From: Moheibacter sp035515075
GTDB taxonomy: Bacteria; Bacteroidota; Bacteroidia; Flavobacteriales; Weeksellaceae
Direction: 5' to 3'
DNA: 64,000 bases
Assembly (NCBI GenBank): GCA_035515075.1
Contig: DATJBZ010000017.1
Span: 184,487 to 248,486, forward strand
The position numbers and the translations under genes are program-made. Shown piece by piece: positions 15,534 through 24,132 of the stretch. The notes below the pieces were generated by a model. The model saw only the letters and a list, made by a program, of their open reading frames with translations, made no database searches and was not told where the DNA came from. Each line of letters starts with the position of its first letter. The stretch's first letter is position 1.

Positions 15534-17409
15534 TGGCTCTAATTTCTAAATCTGCAATTCCCTCATTGAAAATCTGCTCGATGATTCGTTTGATTTCTTG
15601 CGGGCTTTCTTTCAAGTTCGTAGTTTGAATGGTCAACTCTTTGACAAAGCTTTGGATATTGAATATATTTTTACGGTCTCCTCCACCTCCTGAACCACTA
15701 CCCGAAAGGGCTTTGCTTGCAGGTGTAGTTCCGGTAACTTTCTCTGTTGTTTTCTCGGTATCATCGCCTGTAAGTACATTCGTTGGGTCATTCTTCACAT
15801 CCAACTCACCATTCAACTTCACATCTTTTGTAATGGGTTTCTCAAGTTCTTCATTCCATCCTTTCATTCCCTCGTTGATCATATTCGGGACAACCATCAC
15901 AGTATCCGCAATGGCATCAAAACCTTTGGACAATGCGGATTTGATCATGTCCACATCCAAGGTAAATATACCAACGAGTAAATCCGCCACGCCACCCAAA
16001 ACATTGACCGCGACATCTCGAATGCTTTTAAAAACAGACTGAACCACACCAACGAGTGTATTTAAAACTTGCTGGATCCACTCTGTTTTTTTGCCCCATT
16101 CAAAAACTGCATTGCTCACGCCCATGAATGCATCAATGGCTCTAAATACCACGCCAATGACTGCGCCCAATATATCACCGACATAGCCAATTGCTGGTGC
16201 AATCAATTCCCAAACCCAATTGAGCGTGTCCATGATGTTGGTTAAATATTGCGCCGCATTGCCTGATTCCATCATCATTCCGATGTTGTCCATAAGCGCC
16301 GCCCTTACGGTATTGAGTGCGGTTTCAAAACCTCCAATGATTTTCCCAATCAATTCAAACAAAGGCGTTACAAATTGAATGACGCTGGCAATTCCTTCCA
16401 TGGCCGCTTTAGCCAAATTGGTGTCTTCTGAAAATCCGCCAAATGGATTGTTTTTAAAAGCATCCACCACAGGTTGAAAAGCAACCGCTACACCTTTCAA
16501 TGCTTCTTTGACTGGATCCAGATGGTTCATCATTTCGCCTAAAAAGCCAAATAGTTTTGAACCTACTTCCATCGCTCCAGTCAGCATCGGACGAAAGACT
16601 TCGCCCAGTCGCATTTTAAAGTTGATAAGTCCGTTATCATAGCGGTTAATGGCCGCCTGCATGGATTGCATTGCTTTGGGCAATCCATCTTCAAAAGTCC
16701 CTTTTAATTCTTTGGCGAATTTTGGCAAAAAGTCATTGGCATAGACTTGCCCAGAATCCAACATTTTATTGAATTCCTGCTGTGATACGCCCATGGCTTT
16801 GGCAGCAATATTCAACGCACCAGGAATCCGCTCACCCAATTGACCACGCAATTCTTCAGCTTGCACCTTGCCTTTAGATGCCATTTGAGAAAGTGCCAAA
16901 AACGCACCTTCCGATTGATCTGCAGAAAGATTCATTACCGTTGAAGCTACACCGACCGCTTCGAATATATCACGGGTGGCCTGGCCTTCCAGTGCTGTAC
17001 CTTTTAAAGAACCGGTCAACATTTGGAATCCTTTGTAAGCGGATTCCATCGGCAAACTCAAATCATCAATGGTTTGATGTAAGAACTCAAAGTTTTTGGA
17101 GGATTCTGCACCTGAAGCAAAATCGACCGCATTTTTGTACCCCTCAAACTTCGCGGTTAAGCCCGTTAGTTCTTGTCCAAAAGACACAACCGCCCCGACT
17201 GATAGCGCAGCGGTTACGGCAATCGCAGCCGTTTTGGCGTATTTGGTAATCTTTGATAAAGCACTTTCTCCTGTATTCCCAACCGTACGAAAATTGGTGT
17301 TGGTTTGTCTCACCGCACCGTCAAGTCCTCTTGTCTGCGCAGTAGCTCGATTCATGCCCGAACCAAAGCCGCGGTCAAATAATTCTAAAGCATATTGTAA
17401 ACTATTCAT
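15526..17409 (-). CDS. Tail tape measure protein
   Basis: About 627 residues from the preferred start MNSLQYALELFDRGF at 17409. The conserved tape-measure domain is clear (LSLPMESAYKGFQMLTGSLK, LALSQMASKGKVQAEELRGQ, LGERIPGALNIAAKAMGVS), followed by hydrophobic segments (e.g. AIAVTAALSVGAVVSF) and a Gly-rich linker. It sets tail length and is expelled during DNA injection. For a contractile phage, 627 residues suggests a tail near 100 nm; that is an estimate. Confidence 0.93.
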   Translation of the reverse strand: MNSLQYALELFDRGFGSGMNRATAQTRGLDGAVRQTNTNFRTVGNTGESALSKITKYAKTAAIAVTAALSVGAVVSFGQELTGLTAKFEGYKNAVDFASGAESSKNFEFLHQTIDDLSLPMESAYKGFQMLTGSLKGTALEGQATRDIFEAVGVASTVMNLSADQSEGAFLALSQMASKGKVQAEELRGQLGERIPGALNIAAKAMGVSQQEFNKMLDSGQVYANDFLPKFAKELKGTFEDGLPKAMQSMQAAINRYDNGLINFKMRLGEVFRPMLTGAMEVGSKLFGFLGEMMNHLDPVKEALKGVAVAFQPVVDAFKNNPFGGFSEDTNLAKAAMEGIASVIQFVTPLFELIGKIIGGFETALNTVRAALMDNIGMMMESGNAAQYLTNIMDTLNWVWELIAPAIGYVGDILGAVIGVVFRAIDAFMGVSNAVFEWGKKTEWIQQVLNTLVGVVQSVFKSIRDVAVNVLGGVADLLVGIFTLDVDMIKSALSKGFDAIADTVMVVPNMINEGMKGWNEELEKPITKDVKLNGELDVKNDPTNVLTGDDTEKTTEKVTGTTPASKALSGSGSGGGGDRKNIFNIQSFVKELTIQTTNLKESPQEIKRIIEQIFNEGIADLEIRANA

Positions 17410-17475
17410 ATTAATTGTATATTTGTAGTCCCTAAGGTTTGTGTCCCATCTTAATGGCACTCAGACCGCCCAAAA

Positions 17476-17502
17476 GCCTGAGCAATCAGGCTTTTTCTTT
17501 TT
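17476..17502. terminator. Symmetric hairpin between portal and tape-measure genes
   Basis: GCCTGA-GCAA-TCAGGC with T-rich DNA on its right and TTTT on its left, so it could act on either strand. In the leftward direction it might lower tape-measure expression relative to head genes. Confidence 0.6.
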
Positions 17503-20386
17503 AATAATTCTTTATAACCTCCTTAGGGTTTTTAGTGAAATAGTAATAGGTTTTATATTTTTTCCTTTTTAGCTCAGCTATCTTATTCCTAATCTCAGGC
17601 GTATCAATTGTAAATTCAATTAGAACTATTTGAGCTCCTTGTTTTTCGATCGCTTTTTTCACATCTCTAAAAATGTTATTATGACTGCTTAGACTTTTTA
17701 AATCAGCTTTCACACCGTCAAATAAAACATCAGGGCCGCTAACTCTCGGAACTTCTTCCAGCATCTCAATTCGGTTACCTGCGTTGGCGTAATTCTTTGC
17801 CATTTGGTATTCTTTCTCAAACTTTTTCAGTTCATTCTTGCTGACTTTTGAATGTTGGATTCTGTTTTTATGAACTACCAGGTACCCGCCATTTTTCTCG
17901 TTGAAAAAATCTCTTTTCCAAGTTTTATCAAACGATCGATAAAGCTTTCTTGAATAATCAATAAATGATTTAGGAGTAAAAACAAGCAAACCTTTTCGGA
18001 GTTCATCTACATGATCATTGAGTAATTCGTAGCTTGTGATTTTTACGGATTCCGAAGTCACTTTAAACGCGCCATCTTTGTAATAGCGGAAATAAGTATA
18101 AACGTTTTTACCGCTGGCATCGCTCCAAAACACTTCATCGGGCATCTCAATAGTTTCTTTGATTCGTTTTAAATCATGCCTTTTCAAGTCTTTTTTATCG
18201 AGCCAAAGTGGTAAATGATCTTCTGTTACCAATCGAACCATTCCCGTTCGGTCAATCATTTTATTGAACGATAGCCCAGTACTTGGCGCGTCATGCTTTT
18301 TCACATCCGCCCATGTTGGCAAGCCATAATCTACAATTCCCAATTGGTCAACATTGATTGGTTGATGATCAGTTGGCAATCTCTTTAGATAGCTTTGCGC
18401 TTTGGTAAAAACTTCATCACTATCGCCCCAATTCACATCAAAGCCTTGTTTCTGCATTCGGTCCCATCCGTCCGGGTCAAGTCCTACAGCATTCTCAAAA
18501 CTGGTGATTTCGCCATCATAATTGTCCAAGACATCTTGCGCATCCGATCGGCATTTCCAATGCAAAGGCGGTAAAAACTTCCATGAGTTTTTATCTCTTT
18601 TATCGAATACTTTTCCATGCAGATGAGAGCAGTTGTCTGTAGTTCTTTCGTCCAAAATGGCATCAAACTTCCAATAAGGCGACACACCTATATCATCCAT
18701 CATTTCTTGCTGTCGTGCTGCCATGTCCGAAATTGCGGTGGCATGATCCCATTCCGTCTGCAGATAGTATTCTTTGTATTTTGGAAAGATGGCTTTTGCC
18801 TTGTTTCTGAAATCCTGAAAGTTTTCGGCGTTTTTTAATAACTCGTTTAGCTCATAAATTTCGGCTTGGGTTTTATCCACGCCAAAACGGTGAATGTTGT
18901 CCATCCACGCTCGCATACGTCTGTGATCAGTTGAGTCAAAATCTAAGTCAAGCTTTCCAAAATTCCGTTTCATCGCATCAAGCAATGGTTTATGCGATGA
19001 AACAAACTCTTTGTAGCTCCAATTGATGGATTCTGGGCTTTCGTAAAGAAGTTTTAAAAACGCTTCTTCTTCCGGGCTTAGTTCAATTTCATTCGTTGGG
19101 AATTCAAACCGATTTGCCCCATGATCGCAACGGCCATGGGGCAAATTAAAATTTACATGATTTTGTGGGTTTTGAGGTTGGAAAGGAAATCCTTGTTGAA
19201 TTTCGCCCACAATCTCAACATCCAACTCCGATTCGATTTGTTCTTTTTTGATTTTATAGCCCAAATCCCTCACGCCCTTAAAAATGTCCAAACGGTCTTT
19301 GGGTGACATTTGCTCGTTGTCATTCCACACCGCAACATGGGTGTCTTTTAATGGATAGCCAAGTTCAATAAGCCACGGCAACAACTGATCATTGATCACT
19401 GAAAGTACAAAGGCTTCGTCATCCAAAGTGATGAGTCCTTGCGTTGCTTTGATGATTTCTTCTGCCTTTGAACGGCTGCCTGTGTCTTTAGCCGTTTCGA
19501 AGTGACCGTCAAAAAGTGTGGCCAATTCTTCATTGCACGCCTTCCTTTTTTCGTTAAAAACATTGAAGCTGTCACGGGTTGCGCTTTCTTTAATATCAAC
19601 CTCCACCCCTTCAGGGAATCTCGCCCATCCTGCCGATCCTAAATCCTTCAACCATTTGTCCACCTCTCTTTTCACGCGTGGGTCGGAACTGGCTACCTTG
19701 GCCGTTCGCATTGGAATACCAAACATTTCTTCGAATTCATCCCAGTTTTGCCAAGAGTGTTTTTTAAATATCCAAAGTGGCACAGCTTTGTTCAATAGCC
19801 CAATCGAATGTTCGTGATCCACCCAAAGTGTCCAGCGTTTTAAGTTTCCTTCTAAAAAGTTAACACCACTTTGATCATAGGTGTTTTTTAGAATTTCAGT
19901 GCGCTCCGGAACGATGTGTTCCCGATGCACATAGCTCAGTTTTTTGATGTGTCCATTTTCGTCCAAGTCCTTTGGATAAATTAGAGAATAGCCAAAATAA
20001 ATACTTTCATGAACGTATTTTTTGAAGTTGATAAACCAAAGCTTGTCAAGTAGTTTGGTAGCTTCTTCGTCCACATCTCCCTTTTCATTTTGAATAACGA
20101 TGGGTTTATTGGAGATTCGAAGTTTACGCGTTTCCGACCGTCCGAAAATAAACGCATCACCCAGCACATCTTCGTATATGTCAATAAGTAAATTACGTCG
20201 TGGTAATGTTGGATCCAATGCGGCCGCCTGTGCTCTTTTCCAATCACGAATTTCTTTGGTGTATAAAGTGCGCTGGCGTTTGATCGCTTCGACCATTTGA
20301 CTCACTGCGTGCTCATGTTCTTTTTTGGCACTACCTGAGAAAGCGTTCATTAAATAATGGGCAATATTGTTTCTTTTAAAATCCAT
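17501..20386 (-). CDS. Portal (DUF935) + Mu F-like head morphogenesis + C-terminal nuclease-toxin-like region
   Basis: 961 residues in one frame. Residues ~1-440 match the DUF935/gp29 portal (HSWQNWDEFEEMFGIPMRT). Residues ~530-640 are the Mu protein-F-like domain (ILDERTTDNCSHLHGKVFD ... PPLHWKCR). The remainder is not structural in style: ~700-790 (EDHLPLWLDKKDLKRHDLKR, MPDEVFWSD) resembles phage PBECR-type RNase-fold modules, and ~833-961 (GNRIEMLEEV, PDVLFDGVKADLKSLS, KAIEKQGAQIVLIEF) resembles the CdiA-C tRNA-nuclease fold with its D...LKS core. Such polyvalent fusions are known in Mu-like phages; activity here is inferred. Confidence 0.85.
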   Translation of the reverse strand: MDFKRNNIAHYLMNAFSGSAKKEHEHAVSQMVEAIKRQRTLYTKEIRDWKRAQAAALDPTLPRRNLLIDIYEDVLGDAFIFGRSETRKLRISNKPIVIQNEKGDVDEEATKLLDKLWFINFKKYVHESIYFGYSLIYPKDLDENGHIKKLSYVHREHIVPERTEILKNTYDQSGVNFLEGNLKRWTLWVDHEHSIGLLNKAVPLWIFKKHSWQNWDEFEEMFGIPMRTAKVASSDPRVKREVDKWLKDLGSAGWARFPEGVEVDIKESATRDSFNVFNEKRKACNEELATLFDGHFETAKDTGSRSKAEEIIKATQGLITLDDEAFVLSVINDQLLPWLIELGYPLKDTHVAVWNDNEQMSPKDRLDIFKGVRDLGYKIKKEQIESELDVEIVGEIQQGFPFQPQNPQNHVNFNLPHGRCDHGANRFEFPTNEIELSPEEEAFLKLLYESPESINWSYKEFVSSHKPLLDAMKRNFGKLDLDFDSTDHRRMRAWMDNIHRFGVDKTQAEIYELNELLKNAENFQDFRNKAKAIFPKYKEYYLQTEWDHATAISDMAARQQEMMDDIGVSPYWKFDAILDERTTDNCSHLHGKVFDKRDKNSWKFLPPLHWKCRSDAQDVLDNYDGEITSFENAVGLDPDGWDRMQKQGFDVNWGDSDEVFTKAQSYLKRLPTDHQPINVDQLGIVDYGLPTWADVKKHDAPSTGLSFNKMIDRTGMVRLVTEDHLPLWLDKKDLKRHDLKRIKETIEMPDEVFWSDASGKNVYTYFRYYKDGAFKVTSESVKITSYELLNDHVDELRKGLLVFTPKSFIDYSRKLYRSFDKTWKRDFFNEKNGGYLVVHKNRIQHSKVSKNELKKFEKEYQMAKNYANAGNRIEMLEEVPRVSGPDVLFDGVKADLKSLSSHNNIFRDVKKAIEKQGAQIVLIEFTIDTPEIRNKIAELKRKKYKTYYYFTKNPKEVIKNY

Positions 20387-20408
20387 TTAAATTCCTTTTA
20401 AAAATTGT

Positions 20409-20834
20409 TTAAAAACGTTCTGAATACTTATCACGGCTTCCGAATTCCACTGCTTGAAATCCTGAATCGCCGTCGTTGTCATTGTCCTTTTCGGGTAAAT
20501 CGGGCGAAACATCGCCTTTGGCTACGGCTTTTAACCAATCTTTAGCAGCGTTGTATCGAATGATACGGAGCTCTGGAATGTTGTCAGCGGCGATGTTGGA
20601 GTGTAAATGATAAAGTGTGATGTCAATCATGTACAAAACCACCAAGGCGTTTCTTTCATCGCCTACCTGGTTGAATACTTGTGCGACATCATAGCGTTGC
20701 CGTAGATAGCTCTCTATTTCTGCCTGTGCAGCTAATTCAGCTTGGTGTAATACATCTGTTTTACGCTGAGAGATGATTTGCTTCACCCAGTTTCTAATCT
20801 GAACCTCGTAGTCGGTATCTGTTAAAAATGCCAT
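20409..20834 (-). CDS. DUF1320 (Mu gp36-like) head-tail connector protein
   Basis: 141 residues with the DUF1320 layout: FLTDTDYEVQIRNWVKQIIS start, then AQAEIESYLRQRYDV and VVLYMIDITLYHLHSN. The family occupies the connector region of Mu-like virions. Located between terminase and portal genes in the leftward block. Confidence 0.85.
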   Translation of the reverse strand: MAFLTDTDYEVQIRNWVKQIISQRKTDVLHQAELAAQAEIESYLRQRYDVAQVFNQVGDERNALVVLYMIDITLYHLHSNIAADNIPELRIIRYNAAKDWLKAVAKGDVSPDLPEKDNDNDGDSGFQAVEFGSRDKYSERF

Positions 20835-20836
20835 AT

Positions 20837-22384
20837 TTAATATTTATTATCGTTATTTGAATTCTTACCGCCCATGCTGAAAGCATCGCCGTCCATGTCA
20901 TCGCTGCTTAAAAAAGTGAATTGATCCAAGTAGAACCAAGCGCCTTCATCTGCGTCGGGTGCGTCATCGGCTGAATTATATCCTGGTTCAATTCCTTTGA
21001 CTTGAAGATTTCCTTCGACCATGTCGGTGTCGTGCTCTTCTTCGACATTGTAGATCACATTGCCGTCCGAGTACTCAGGCTCCATGCGCACGATTCTGGT
21101 GTATTTGTTGGGTTTTGAGCGTTTATCTGTAATTACGCTTAGCGGGTGTTTGTTTTTCTTAATCACTCGCGCTAAAGCGTTTTTGATTGGCCGTGTGAAA
21201 AATTGTTCTTCCACATACCAAATCACGCCCACACCTTTAGGTAAGCGTTTTTCAAATTTGATCATCCATTCAAAAGCTTCTTCCAATTCGGATTTTCGGG
21301 TGAATCTTTTGATGCAATATCTTTTGTCTGCTCTTTGCCCCCAAACCGAAATTGCTTTAAAATCCGAAGTCACTTTGTTTTCAAAAGAGGGATCGAAATA
21401 TCCAATGATGACGTCCATTTTTCCCAAGTGTGGGATTTTAGCAAACTTGAAATATTCGTTTTTAAAGATTTTACCTTCCACTTCTGTCTCATGGAAAAAC
21501 TCTTGCTTTGCCAGCACGGGACCCGCCTTTTTAATTTTCCTGTTGAGTTCTTCCAAAGTGTAGCGCTCAGGCCATGCGGGCAAACCGTTGATGATGGCTT
21601 TAATTTTAGAATGATAAATACCTTCGCGCTTTTTTGCACCGGGCTTGTTGTCACCAACCACATTGGCTAAAATGGAATTGTGGTGGATTCGATTTCCACC
21701 CATCGCAAAGCGTGCACCTTTGATCGATAAAGCAAAAAAGAAAGCCCCTAAAATGTTTTTGACCACTTTGTCCACGCGCTTTGGGTTGTAGATGATCTCA
21801 TCATCATCCACGTCATCGACTACACCATAGTTGGGGCGTTTCTCACCTTTTCTCGCACCACGCGGTGATTGACCCCGCCCATAGCATTTGAATCGAATAC
21901 CGTCCTTGGTGGTGAAATTCCCTTCTTCCCAAGAACCTGTATTGTATTGTTGCCCATAGTCGTGGGCAAAGAGTTCATTGAACTGCAATTGCGCCTGTAT
22001 GTCAGACAGTAAGTTGGCGGCATCATCTTCGTTTTTACCCATGAGGAGCATACCGGTAAGTTCACCGTGTACGATTAGCCACATGGGAATGAATATGGTC
22101 AAGTGGACTGATTTTGCATGTTCACGTGGCCATTCGGCAATACCAAAGAAGTTTGGATCCTTTAGGCATCGATTCGCAAACTTGATTTGCCATTCGGCAC
22201 AGTCTGAATCAGCATAGTCTGGAAAGTAGGTTTTGACAAAATAGTTGTAGTCTTTTTTCGCTCGTTTAATTCTTTCAGCCTGGTCCTTTTCAGTCTCACC
22301 AACACTGACCGCTGTAGAGCTTTGCACCTGCCTGCAGAACTCCAACCATTCGTTGTAATCTCTTTTTGTAATGACTAAAGACAT
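20837..22384 (-). CDS. terL: Terminase large subunit
   Basis: 515 residues. The ATPase half has EWPREHAKSVH (Walker A-like) and GVVDDVDDDE (Walker B plus catalytic acid). The nuclease half has GYFDPSFENKVTSDFKAISV and a VEEQFF segment, consistent with an RNase H-fold. It packages DNA into proheads; in Mu-like phages it would package headful from host-inserted copies. Overlaps the small-subunit gene by 1 bp. Confidence 0.92.
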   Translation of the reverse strand: MSLVITKRDYNEWLEFCRQVQSSTAVSVGETEKDQAERIKRAKKDYNYFVKTYFPDYADSDCAEWQIKFANRCLKDPNFFGIAEWPREHAKSVHLTIFIPMWLIVHGELTGMLLMGKNEDDAANLLSDIQAQLQFNELFAHDYGQQYNTGSWEEGNFTTKDGIRFKCYGRGQSPRGARKGEKRPNYGVVDDVDDDEIIYNPKRVDKVVKNILGAFFFALSIKGARFAMGGNRIHHNSILANVVGDNKPGAKKREGIYHSKIKAIINGLPAWPERYTLEELNRKIKKAGPVLAKQEFFHETEVEGKIFKNEYFKFAKIPHLGKMDVIIGYFDPSFENKVTSDFKAISVWGQRADKRYCIKRFTRKSELEEAFEWMIKFEKRLPKGVGVIWYVEEQFFTRPIKNALARVIKKNKHPLSVITDKRSKPNKYTRIVRMEPEYSDGNVIYNVEEEHDTDMVEGNLQVKGIEPGYNSADDAPDADEGAWFYLDQFTFLSSDDMDGDAFSMGGKNSNNDNKY

Positions 22385-22809
22385 TATTCTTCGATTTTAT
22401 GGTTGATGAATTTCTTTTGCAAAAGATTGATGGCTTTGGCGAGTTCAGGATCTTGTCCAAATGCCCAGCTTGTGAAGTCTTTGAAAACATTGATGATTTG
22501 ACTAACCGTGATTTTTTTGTTGGAAAGCTTTTCAATAGAATTGGCAATCTTGATGATGTCATCAGGTTTCGAATTCGGGTTTTCGGATAGTTCAAACGCT
22601 CTTTTGTAGAGGTTGTCAATGATATTTCTTGCGGTGATGGATGTTGCGTTTTTCAGCAATTCCCAATCGCCATCTGTTTTCCATTTTCCGATGGTTTTTT
22701 CAGTCACTTGGACAATTTCTGCAATCTCCTTTTGCGTCTTATCCGTGTCCATGAAAAGGTCTAAAGCAATGGCTTTCTTTTCATCTCCGCTCAATCTTTT
22801 TTTGCTCAT
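22384..22809 (-). CDS. terS: Terminase small subunit
   Basis: About 141 residues from the preferred start MSKKRLSG at 22809; the upstream in-frame ATG at 22866 lies inside the operator array and upstream of the promoter-like box. A helix-turn-helix (TQKEIAEIVQVTEKTIGKWK) and a helical oligomerisation region fit a DNA-recognising terminase small subunit. First gene of the leftward late block. Confidence 0.8.
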   Translation of the reverse strand: MSKKRLSGDEKKAIALDLFMDTDKTQKEIAEIVQVTEKTIGKWKTDGDWELLKNATSITARNIIDNLYKRAFELSENPNSKPDDIIKIANSIEKLSNKKITVSQIINVFKDFTSWAFGQDPELAKAINLLQKKFINHKIEE

Positions 22810-22827
22810 TCTTGAATACTTATAGGG

Positions 22828-22958
22828 CAAAGGTGCTTTGTAATTGAGCCTTATGGGAATTTCCATTTAGTGACTAAAGATTTTTCTTTAGTCACTAAAG
22901 GAAAATCTTTAGTCACTAAATCAATTATTTTTTACGCAAATCAAACCGCTAATCTTTG
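22828..22958. promoter_or_regulatory. Divergent late control region with three phased 13-bp operators
   Basis: TTTAGTGACTAAA (22866-22878) and TTTAGTCACTAAA (22887-22899, 22908-22920) repeat at exactly 21 bp, i.e. on one helix face. About 30 bp to each side lies a promoter-like box: TAATCTTTG (22950-22958, +) and CACCTTTG (22828-22835 on -), both continued by CCC. The symmetry indicates one regulator driving both late operons. Whether it activates or represses is not known; a late activator (Mu C equivalent) is most likely. Confidence 0.8.
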
Positions 22959-22976
22959 CCCAATAGAATTAGATAA

Positions 22977-24131
22977 ATGTCAAGACCAAAATTTCATTAT
23001 GAAGTAAAAAACCAATCGCCACAAGTAGCAGAAATTCTACTGTATGGATATATTGGAAAATGGGAGGAGTTCGACTATCCTCGCTTTCAAGCCTTATTTC
23101 GAGATACTTTAAAGAGCAACAAAGAAATTACGATTCGCGTACATAGTGGTGGAGGTTCTGTGATGGAAGGTTTGGCCATTTACGATCTAATTCGCGGTTC
23201 AGACTGTAAAGTCACTGTAATCATTGAAGGGATGGCCGCATCGATGGGATTCATCATTTCATTAGCGGGTGATGTAATTAAAATCAATGAAAATGCTTTT
23301 GGCATGGCACACGCTGTGTCGGGTGGTTGTTGGGGCAACAAATCGGACATGCTCAGTTATGTTGAATTTATCGAGCAATGCGAAACCCGATTGGAAAGTA
23401 TTTTAAAAGAAAGAACCAAAGCTACTGCTGAGCAAATTACCGAATGGCTCACAACAGGCAAAGATTATTGGTTGGATGCCGAAAAATGCAGGAAATTAGG
23501 AATTGCTGATGAAGTCATCAAGCCAACTAAGCAGCGCGCTGATCAAAATGATCAAACCGCCCAAAATATTGTAAATAAAACTCCCGAAGAAGCTTGGGAG
23601 TGCTTTAATATTCAAGTGGATTTCCCACAAAATTTAAACTCAGAAAATCAAATGAAAAAAGAGGGATTACTCGCCTTGATGACTGCTTTTGGCATGCAAG
23701 GCACTTTGACGGCTTCGTCCAGCGATGCGGATTTTGAAAACGCATTGAAAGGAGTTTTTGGCAAGGCCAAAGGCGCAGATGAAGCACAGAACAAATTGAC
23801 GGAATTTGCCCAGGAGCGTGCCGAAGCTTTGGTATCTGCAGCGGTAAGAGACGGTAAGATTACCGGAGCGGAAAAAGAAGATTGGAAGAAAGATGCAGTG
23901 AGCAATTACGCATTGGTGGCCAAATCTCTTGAGCGCATGTCAGGCAAACCTGATCCAAACGCTGAGGTCAATCGTGACATTCCAAAAGTTGAAGGACAAC
24001 ACGAGCTGATGAATGGCCGTGAAAAGTGGACTTTCTCTGAATGGCAAGAAAAAGACCCACAAGGCTTAGGAAGATTAGAAACCGAAGCCAAAGAGGATTT
24101 CGAGAAATTGTTTAACGCAGAATTTAAATAA
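22977..24131 (+). CDS. ClpP-like head maturation protease with C-terminal scaffold
   Basis: 384 residues. Residues ~1-200 form a ClpP-type serine protease: VHSGGGSVMEGLAIYD, then MAASMGFIISLAGD with nucleophile Ser and AHAVSGG with catalytic His. Residues ~226-384 are a charged helical scaffold-like region (FAQERAEALVSAAVRDGK). This is the arrangement of Mu gene I with nested Z: the protease is assembled inside the prohead with scaffold and removes it. First gene of the rightward late block. Confidence 0.88.
   Translation: MSRPKFHYEVKNQSPQVAEILLYGYIGKWEEFDYPRFQALFRDTLKSNKEITIRVHSGGGSVMEGLAIYDLIRGSDCKVTVIIEGMAASMGFIISLAGDVIKINENAFGMAHAVSGGCWGNKSDMLSYVEFIEQCETRLESILKERTKATAEQITEWLTTGKDYWLDAEKCRKLGIADEVIKPTKQRADQNDQTAQNIVNKTPEEAWECFNIQVDFPQNLNSENQMKKEGLLALMTAFGMQGTLTASSSDADFENALKGVFGKAKGADEAQNKLTEFAQERAEALVSAAVRDGKITGAEKEDWKKDAVSNYALVAKSLERMSGKPDPNAEVNRDIPKVEGQHELMNGREKWTFSEWQEKDPQGLGRLETEAKEDFEKLFNAEFK
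23652..24131 (+). CDS. Predicted nested scaffold protein from an internal start
   Basis: In-frame ATG at 23652 (codon 226, MKKEGLLALMTAFGMQG) is preceded by A-rich DNA (CAGAAAATCAA), a plausible Bacteroidota initiation context. It would yield a 159-residue scaffold without protease, as Z within I in Mu or Nu3 within C in lambda. Inferred. Confidence 0.5.
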   Translation: MKKEGLLALMTAFGMQGTLTASSSDADFENALKGVFGKAKGADEAQNKLTEFAQERAEALVSAAVRDGKITGAEKEDWKKDAVSNYALVAKSLERMSGKPDPNAEVNRDIPKVEGQHELMNGREKWTFSEWQEKDPQGLGRLETEAKEDFEKLFNAEFK

Positions 24132-24132
24132 G

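Noticed and set aside
22866..22920. CRISPR-like short array
   Set aside because: Three 13-bp palindromes with only 8-bp gaps at constant phase; no spacers or cas genes. Better explained as operators.
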